Assembly (NCBI GenBank): GCA_030145625.1
Contig: JAQYVF010000047.1
Location: 1-37,698, forward strand
Direction: 5' to 3'
Length of the DNA stretch: 37,698 bases
Origin: Desulfocapsa sp.
Lineage (GTDB): Bacteria > Desulfobacterota > Desulfobulbia > Desulfobulbales > Desulfocapsaceae
Position numbers and translations under genes: made by a program. Shown one piece after another: positions 32,701 to 37,698 of the stretch (positions are counted from its first letter, which is position 1; every line of letters begins with the position of its first letter). A model generated the notes under the pieces. It searched no databases and was not told the origin of the DNA. It saw only the letters and a list, made by a program, of their open reading frames with translations.

Positions 32701-33469
32701 AACCGGACTGGAAGGAGTCGAGATAACGGCGGATATGGGGGGTGAGGTAGGCATCTACCAGGCAGGTATCACCCCGGGCCACGATCTTGACCTGAGGCAT
32801 GACCTGGTGTGAGAGTGAAATTTGGCTGAATCCTATTTCTTGGGCAAGTTCACCGATTAAGAGTTCATGCTGGTACACAGAATAGCCATGCATACAGACA
32901 ACAGCTACACTGCGGATACCTGCATTATAAATTTTTTGCAGTTCCTCCCTGATGCGTTGTGGGTCAGGTTTTTTAAGAATATGAAAAGCTTCACTGCTTT
33001 TCCCTATAACTGTATCAGCTCCTGAAGTTTTCTCTCCGGGTTGTAGGGGGCGGATTCGATCATCTACTTCCAGAACCGTCTTGTAGAGAAGGTCAGGCTT
33101 GACTATTTGCAGGTCAAAGAGATTTGGCCTGGTTTGATCACCAATGGCCAGCAGGTCGCCAAAGCCTCTGGTGATAATGAGAGCAGTATCAGCACCTGTT
33201 CGTTCGAGCAGAGCGTTGGTGGCCACGGTGGTTCCCATGCGAATCCATGCTATTTGGTCGGTGGCAAGAGGAGCAGTGGGAGGAAGGGAGATTCCGCGTA
33301 CTTTTTCCAGGATTCGCCTGATCCCTTCTCGTGGGGCATCACTGTAATTGGCTGGATCTTCAGAAAGAAGCTTTTCTGTGTAGACTTTCCCGGATTCAGG
33401 GACCTCTGCATACACATCAGTAAAGGTTCCACCCCGGTCAATGGAGAAACGAATCTCTGCAGGACGCAT
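29666..33469 (-). CDS. 5-oxoprolinase/hydantoinase-type fused HyuA-HyuB enzyme
   Basis: From the ATG at 33469 ([20 protein letters not shown]) the product is 1267 residues. The HyuA half (about 1-700) has two phosphate-binding signatures, DRGGTFTD and [14 protein letters not shown], as in actin-like ATPases. The HyuB half (from about 720) has [40 protein letters not shown] and [20 protein letters not shown]. This fused form is typical of ATP-dependent 5-oxoprolinase, which opens 5-oxoproline to glutamate, but hydantoin hydrolysis cannot be excluded. The gene is last in the upp-uraA-lysE-rsmI cluster, its ATG one base after the rsmI stop. Its last 56 bases overlap the end of convergent luxQ. 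An open extension upstream to 33562 overlaps rsmI and is not used. Confidence 0.94.
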   Translation of the reverse strand: [1267 protein letters not shown]

Positions 33470-33470
33470 G

Positions 33471-34331
33471 TCAGTCCTTTTTTTTCTGGTAGACCGCAAG
33501 GGCCTCCTGATAGACCTGAGAACGGGAGAGGCCGAGGTCACTGGCCAGCTTACGACTGACATCTTTTAAAGACATGGAGGTGTTGTCGCGATACCAGGCG
33601 AGGAGTTCCAGGAGGTTTTCGCCTTCGGCCTCCTGGCTTCCACCCGGTTCGATAACAAGGACAAATTCGCCCCGATTTTTATCGCCGGAGGCAAGTTCCA
33701 GGAGTGTGCTGATACTCCCTGCCTGCAGATCTTCATAGGATTTGGTCAGCTCTCTGCCCCAGAATGCCTGACGATCTCCCATGATCTGGAGAATGTCAGA
33801 GAGCAATGACTGGATGCGGCGGGGAGATTCGTAAAAGACAATGGGCCAAGCTGTATCGATGAGGGAGGTGAGCAACGTCCGTCTTTTTGAGCTTTTTGAA
33901 GGAGGAAAACCTAAGAACAAAAAAGAGGGGTGCGAAAGACCGGAAGCAGAGAGGGCAGTGGTAAGGGCAGACGCTCCTGGCAGAGGAACAACGACTATTT
34001 CAGCCCTTCGTGCCTCTGTTACCAGTACTGCTCCTGGATCAGATATTCCCGGGGTGCCGGCATCGCTGACGAGAGCGATGGATTCTCCGGCAAGGAGTCG
34101 TTGTACAAGCTGTTGCGAGCGTTGGACCTCCTTTTCACGGTAGTAGCTGATGAGAGGAGTTTGAATATCGAAATGAGTGAGAAGTTTTCGAGTATGGCGG
34201 GTATCTTCGGCAGCAATCAGGTCCACTTCTGCAAGAATTCGAAGACAGCGTAACGTAATGTCTTCCAGGTTGCCGATGGGAGTTGCGGCGATATAAAGGG
34301 TACCAGGGGAGGGCTGTTTACTTTGCACCAT
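33471..34331 (-). CDS. rsmI: 16S rRNA (cytidine-1402 2'-O) methyltransferase
   Basis: The 286-residue protein is of the SAM-dependent tetrapyrrole methylase-like fold. The family segments are present: TLYIAATPIGNLEDITLRCL at the N-terminus, AAEDTRHTRKLL, ALVSDAGTPGISDPG and VPLPGASALTTALSASGL, FLGFPP, FYESPRRI and GRELTKSYED. RsmI methylates C1402 of 16S rRNA in the decoding centre together with RsmH. A C-terminal helical tail (SLKDVSRKLASDLGLSRSQV) is the usual small domain. It begins 8 nt after lysE and ends one base before the next gene. Confidence 0.96.
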   Translation of the reverse strand: MVQSKQPSPGTLYIAATPIGNLEDITLRCLRILAEVDLIAAEDTRHTRKLLTHFDIQTPLISYYREKEVQRSQQLVQRLLAGESIALVSDAGTPGISDPGAVLVTEARRAEIVVVPLPGASALTTALSASGLSHPSFLFLGFPPSKSSKRRTLLTSLIDTAWPIVFYESPRRIQSLLSDILQIMGDRQAFWGRELTKSYEDLQAGSISTLLELASGDKNRGEFVLVIEPGGSQEAEGENLLELLAWYRDNTSMSLKDVSRKLASDLGLSRSQVYQEALAVYQKKKD

Positions 34332-34339
34332 AGAGTATC

Positions 34340-34966
34340 TCAGGATTTAAAAGAGGCAAGCAGGGCACCGGCGCCAACAAAAAGTGAGCCGAAGATCCTG
34401 TTTTGAAGCTGCATGGCCTTTTGATTTTTTAAAAGGGGTCGCAGTCGAGAGGAAAGGTGTGCATAGCCTATCATAACCAGGGTGTCAACACCGACGGAGG
34501 TGGCGCCGAGGATCAGAAACTGGATGGCTTTTGGGGCATCAGGGTTAAGAAAAATTGGAAAGAGGGCAACCAAAAAGACAATGGCTTTAGGATTGGTCAG
34601 GTTGATGAAAACGGCACGTACAAACAGGGTGGCTGCAGTGACGCTCTGTTGCTCAGAAGAGCTGGTATTCAGGATTACTTCGGTGGAATCTCCCCATTTT
34701 TTATATCCGAGCCAGATGAGATAGAGGGCTCCAAACCATTTAAGAAGAGAGAGGGCCATTGATGAGGTAGCAATGATTGCACCAAGGCCAAAGCCCACCA
34801 GGAGGATACAGAGAGCAAGGCCAACTTGTAGTCCTAGAATGGCGGGCAGGGTGCGACGCATTCCGTAATGAAGCCCGCAACTCATACTATTAATGGCTCC
34901 TGCTCCGGGTGAGACGGAAAGAACAATCACTGAAAGCAGATAGGTAAGCCATACATCGAGAGTCAT
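34340..34966 (-). CDS. LysE/RhtB-family amino acid exporter
   Basis: The 208-residue membrane protein has about six membrane segments and the family N-terminal signature SVSPGAGAINSMSCGLHYGM, followed by GLQVGLALCILLVGFGLGAI, WFGALYLIWLGYKKW and LTNPKAIVFLVALFPIFL. LysE/RhtB proteins export amino acids such as lysine, homoserine or threonine; the substrate cannot be read from sequence. Its start overlaps the stop of uraA by 4 nt (ATGA), so translation is probably coupled. Confidence 0.93.
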   Translation of the reverse strand: MTLDVWLTYLLSVIVLSVSPGAGAINSMSCGLHYGMRRTLPAILGLQVGLALCILLVGFGLGAIIATSSMALSLLKWFGALYLIWLGYKKWGDSTEVILNTSSSEQQSVTAATLFVRAVFINLTNPKAIVFLVALFPIFLNPDAPKAIQFLILGATSVGVDTLVMIGYAHLSSRLRPLLKNQKAMQLQNRIFGSLFVGAGALLASFKS

Positions 34967-36237
34967 TGCAGTTTTCTCGCTTTTTTCTTTCTGCCGGGCA
35001 GGACAAGATTGAGGAATACTCCAAGAATACCGGCCAGGCCGATTCCTTTTATGGTAAAAGCACCGGCGGAAAAGCTCATGCCTCCGATACCCATAATTAG
35101 AATAAGGGAGACGATCGCCAGGTTTCTAGGCTCGGTGAGATCTTCTTTGGCACGTACCAGAGTGTTGAGACCGATGACTGTAATGGCTCCGAAAAGAAGC
35201 AGCATGATACCACCCATGACAGGTGTCGGGATGGTTTGCAGCAGGGCGCCTACTTTTCCAACAAAGGCAAGACAGATTGCCGCAAGGGCTGCCCAGGTCA
35301 TAATTGCTGGATTAAAGACTTTAGTGAGCGTTACTGCACCGGTTACTTCGGAATAGGTTGTATTGGGAGGGCCACCCAAAAGAGCGGCTAGACTGGTGGC
35401 CAAACCGTCGCCTAGCATGGTGCGGTGGATACCAGGATCCTTAATGTAATCTTTGTTGGCAACAGACCCGATGGCCAGGATATCTCCAAAGTGTTCGATG
35501 GCAGGGGCAATGGCAATAGGTACGATAAAGAGGATAGCCTCCAGGTTCCATTCGGGATACGTAAAGGAAGGGACTGCAAACCAGGCTGCATCAATAACCG
35601 GTTGCATATTGATCAGGCCAAAGGGGATGGACACCAGGTAGCCGGTACCGATACCACAGAGAATGGGAATGAGTTTAAACATTCCTCGACCCAGTAGAGT
35701 AACGGCAAGGGTTACGCCAAGGGAGGTAAGCGAAACAATAAGTGATGTGGATCGAGGAACAAGTACGGCAGATCCGTCGCCAGTCATGCCGGTAGCCATG
35801 AACACGGCAACAGGTGCCAGGATGAGACCAATAACCATGATAACCGGTCCGGTGACTATGGGAGGCAGAAGGGTGTGAAGGATGCTACTGCCCTGATAAT
35901 AGATCAAGAGACTGAGGAGCATATAAAAGATTCCGGCTGCCATAAGACCACACATGGTACCGGCAATTCCCCAGGTCTGAACGCCATAGATAATAGGAGC
36001 GATAAAGGCAAAGGATGAAGCGAGAAAGATGGGGACCTTGCCCTTGGTTACGATCTGAAAGAGGAGGGTGCCGGCTCCTGCCGTGAACAAGGCAACATTG
36101 GGGTTGAGTCCGGTGAGCAGAGGAACAAGCACCAGGGCACCCAGAGCTACAAAGAGCATCTGAATTCCAAGAATAATACCCTTGGCATTCAGTTTGTAGT
36201 CTGTTTCATATTGAGGTGTGTCCATTTTTTTGTCCAT
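34963..36237 (-). CDS. uraA: uracil/xanthine permease (NCS2 family)
   Basis: The 424-residue protein has about 12-14 membrane segments. The NCS2 signature regions are visible: ILGIQMLFVALGALVLVPLL in TM1, LPPIVTGPVIMVIG, and the substrate-binding helices around IAIAPAIEHFGDILAIGSVA and TTYSEVTGAVTLTKV. The position 6 nt after upp strongly supports uracil as substrate, for salvage to UMP. Two nearby Met codons (MDKKMDTPQ) are possible starts; I use the first. Confidence 0.94.
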   Translation of the reverse strand: MDKKMDTPQYETDYKLNAKGIILGIQMLFVALGALVLVPLLTGLNPNVALFTAGAGTLLFQIVTKGKVPIFLASSFAFIAPIIYGVQTWGIAGTMCGLMAAGIFYMLLSLLIYYQGSSILHTLLPPIVTGPVIMVIGLILAPVAVFMATGMTGDGSAVLVPRSTSLIVSLTSLGVTLAVTLLGRGMFKLIPILCGIGTGYLVSIPFGLINMQPVIDAAWFAVPSFTYPEWNLEAILFIVPIAIAPAIEHFGDILAIGSVANKDYIKDPGIHRTMLGDGLATSLAALLGGPPNTTYSEVTGAVTLTKVFNPAIMTWAALAAICLAFVGKVGALLQTIPTPVMGGIMLLLFGAITVIGLNTLVRAKEDLTEPRNLAIVSLILIMGIGGMSFSAGAFTIKGIGLAGILGVFLNLVLPGRKKKARKLQ

Positions 36238-36243
36238 AACCCT

Positions 36244-36870
36244 TTATTTGGTACCGAAAATCTTGTCACCTGCATCGCCGAGACCAGGGAGGATATAGCC
36301 GTTTTTATTCAGCCGGTCATCTAAGGCAGCAGTATAGATATCTACATCGGGATGACGATTGGTCACTGTTTCGATCCCTTCTGGGGCAGAGACAAGAAAT
36401 AGGCCTTTGATGTTTTTACATCCAGCCTCTTTTAGTAAGTCTATGGTGGCATTCAGAGTGCCACCGGTGGCCAGCATGGGATCGAGGATCATGGCCGTGC
36501 GCTGTTCTATATTTTTGGCGAGTTTGACATAGTACTGTACAGGCTTCAGGGTGGTTTCGTCACGGTAAAAACCTACGATGGAGACTTTGGCGGAGGGGAT
36601 CAGGTCAAAAACTCCATCCATCATTCCGAGCCCGGCACGCAGGATCGGGACAAAGGTGACTTTTTTGCCCTTGATAGTATCAACATCAACAGGACCGGAC
36701 CAGGTTTCTATGGTTTTGGTCTCAGTTGGCAGGTTTTTAGTCGCTTCATAGGTGAGAAGTCTGGCAATTTCATTGGCAAGGGCGCGAAAATCTTTAGTGG
36801 GAATATCTTTCTCGCGTAAAAGACCGACCTTGTGGCGAATGAGCGGATGATCAACAACATGGACTGTCAT
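36244..36870 (-). CDS. upp: uracil phosphoribosyltransferase
   Basis: The 208-residue product is a standard Upp. It has [20 protein letters not shown] at the N-terminus, [20 protein letters not shown], the PRPP-binding [31 protein letters not shown] and [20 protein letters not shown] before the C-terminal [13 protein letters not shown]. It forms UMP from uracil and PRPP. AAAAGGGG lies 5 nt before the ATG. It is first in the cluster upp-uraA-lysE-rsmI-hyuAB. Confidence 0.98.
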   Translation of the reverse strand: MTVHVVDHPLIRHKVGLLREKDIPTKDFRALANEIARLLTYEATKNLPTETKTIETWSGPVDVDTIKGKKVTFVPILRAGLGMMDGVFDLIPSAKVSIVGFYRDETTLKPVQYYVKLAKNIEQRTAMILDPMLATGGTLNATIDLLKEAGCKNIKGLFLVSAPEGIETVTNRHPDVDIYTAALDDRLNKNGYILPGLGDAGDKIFGTK

Positions 36871-36919
36871 GGTTACCCCTTTTAGTTGTTATACAGAGTG
36901 GTATAAAAGTAATTTCTAT

Positions 36920-36955
36920 TGTTACATACAAAAAATCGGCATGAAACTCAAGGCA
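36920..36955 (-). promoter_or_regulatory. candidate promoter of upp
   Basis: The minus strand reads TTGAGT, a 17-nt spacer and TATGTA, about 55 nt upstream of upp. Both boxes are imperfect matches, so this is a suggestion from inspection only. Confidence 0.3.
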
Positions 36956-36957
36956 GG

Positions 36958-36985
36958 TTGACAGATTGTGCTGGAAATATAGGCT
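36958..36985 (+). promoter_or_regulatory. candidate promoter of the HTH gene
   Basis: TTGACA (36958-36963) is a perfect -35 box. TAGGCT begins 16 nt further on and is a weak -10. It lies about 130 nt before the gene at 37115. Confidence 0.3.
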
Positions 36986-37114
36986 TAATCTGGTATCGTA
37001 TATTTAGGGAAGGGGAGAAAAGCGTGTCACTGGTCGGTGAGCTTTATGGAGAGATTTGAATTTTCCAGCGCTTATCGAAAGAGGTGAGTAAAAAAGAACG
37101 TAACGGGTATTGTT

Positions 37115-37486
37115 TTGGAAAAAGAAGCTTTTGTAACAATCAGAAAGAAGATGAATAGAACCCAAAAACAATTGTCAGAGTTGTTGGGAGTGTCTTTAAA
37201 AGCAATTCACAGCTATGAGCAGGGGTGGCGAAAGATCCCGTTACACATAGAGCGTCAGTTATGGTTTCTCATCTATCAAAAGAAAAAAAATGGTCAAAAT
37301 CCTGCACCGTGCTGGGAAAGAAAATCTTGTGAGATGAAAGATCAATGTCCGGCATGGGAATTTAAGTGTGGTGATATGTGTTGGTTCGTTTGTGGAACGA
37401 AATGTGATTGTACCAAAGATATTGATGTCAGAGAAAAAATGGTTATCTGCCGATCCTGTAAAATTCTTAAACAGCTTTTAAAGTAA
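37115..37486 (+). CDS. XRE-type HTH protein with a cysteine-rich C-terminus
   Basis: The frame starts at TTG (37115) with GGGT upstream, or possibly at ATG 37151 (MNRTQKQLSELLG). An XRE-like helix-turn-helix covers about residues 8-55 (NRTQKQLSELLGVSLKAIHS). The C-terminal half has about eleven cysteines in a pattern PCWERKSCEMKDQCPAWEF, then KCGDMCWFVCGTKCDC and VICRSCKIL. This resembles the CW-type cysteine clusters seen in short regulators of sulfate reducers; it could bind zinc or an iron-sulfur cluster and so sense metal or redox state, but that is inference. It stands alone, divergent from upp. Confidence 0.8.
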   Translation: MEKEAFVTIRKKMNRTQKQLSELLGVSLKAIHSYEQGWRKIPLHIERQLWFLIYQKKKNGQNPAPCWERKSCEMKDQCPAWEFKCGDMCWFVCGTKCDCTKDIDVREKMVICRSCKILKQLLK

Positions 37487-37572
37487 AAGAATTAATTATT
37501 TTAAGTCGGTTAAACGTTTAGCATAAAATGCATTGATTTGTTTTCTCTGCTCTTGCCAAGAGCTTATGATGC

Positions 37573-37612
37573 AAAAAGGCCCGTACAGGAGACTGTACGG
37601 GCCTTTTTTTGT
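37573..37612 (+). terminator. strong intrinsic terminator after the HTH gene
   Basis: AAAGGCCCGTACAG (37575-37588) pairs with CTGTACGGGCCTTT (37593-37606), with a 4-nt loop and a run of T after it. It lies about 90 nt past the stop. The A run on its left makes it usable on both strands. Confidence 0.85.
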
Positions 37613-37698
37613 ATAACATAAAGCGGTGTTCTATGCGGTGTGCAGTAAAAGAGTGCGGACCGATTTTTTTCAGCTCAACCCTCAATCCTTCCAGCAGC

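Noticed and set aside
33470-33562. N-terminal extension of the oxoprolinase
   Set aside because: It overlaps rsmI, and the family sequence starts at the ATG at 33469.
1-37698. CRISPR array
   Set aside because: No regularly spaced direct repeats of the right size were seen anywhere in the window.

Overview
The window looks like chromosomal DNA of a sulfate-reducing or sulfur-disproportionating Desulfobacterota bacterium, most likely in or near the Desulfobulbales. This is an inference from gene order (thrS-infC-rpmI-rplT-pheS-pheT-ihfA-merR-tRNA-Pro, SRP RNA-dnaX-ybaB-recR, a FapA/DUF342 protein, orphan trpBA, fliW) and moderate GC. No rRNA or species-diagnostic gene is present.

Layout. 1-1905 is a decayed accessory patch next to the 3' end of a tRNA-Pro(GGG) gene: an open ORF tail, a gene broken by an in-frame stop, a small membrane protein and a frameshifted phage lysozyme remnant, together suggesting an old integration at the tRNA. 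1906-10163 is a translation cluster on the minus strand: thrS, infC (ATT start), rpmI, rplT, pheS, pheT, ihfA, a MerR-type regulator, tRNA-Pro. tRNA-Val(GAC) follows at 10314. 10567-13719 holds SRP RNA, dnaX (with a 12-A slippery run), ybaB and recR. 14104-15855 is a FapA-family protein. 16015-17720 is a second accessory patch with a transposon-like palindromic element, a calcineurin-like phosphoesterase and a broken mini-ORF. Then come tRNA-Ser(GGA) with tadA, a sigma-54 activator with a degenerate receiver, trpB-trpA, fliW and an unrecognised 547-residue protein.

25167-29721 is the highlight: a two-gene LuxP/LuxQ-like autoinducer-2 sensing pair. The binding protein keeps every ligand-contact residue I recall from Vibrio LuxP. 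The partner is a hybrid kinase with a LuxQ-like periplasmic domain, three PAS domains and its own receiver. Its 3' end overlaps the end of a convergent 5-oxoprolinase/hydantoinase gene, the last gene of a tight minus-strand operon upp-uraA-lysE-rsmI-hyuAB (36870 to 29666). A short HTH protein with a cysteine-rich tail and a strong terminator close the window.

A second theme is short non-coding mobile-looking elements. Two copies of one family (140 and 167 bp) are each bounded by different 5-bp direct repeats. A 152-bp element has perfect 13-bp terminal inverted repeats and 8-bp direct repeats. A ~182-bp element has ~22-bp inverted repeats and 10-bp direct repeats. All lie between genes and none encodes a transposase, so they look like MITEs moved in trans.
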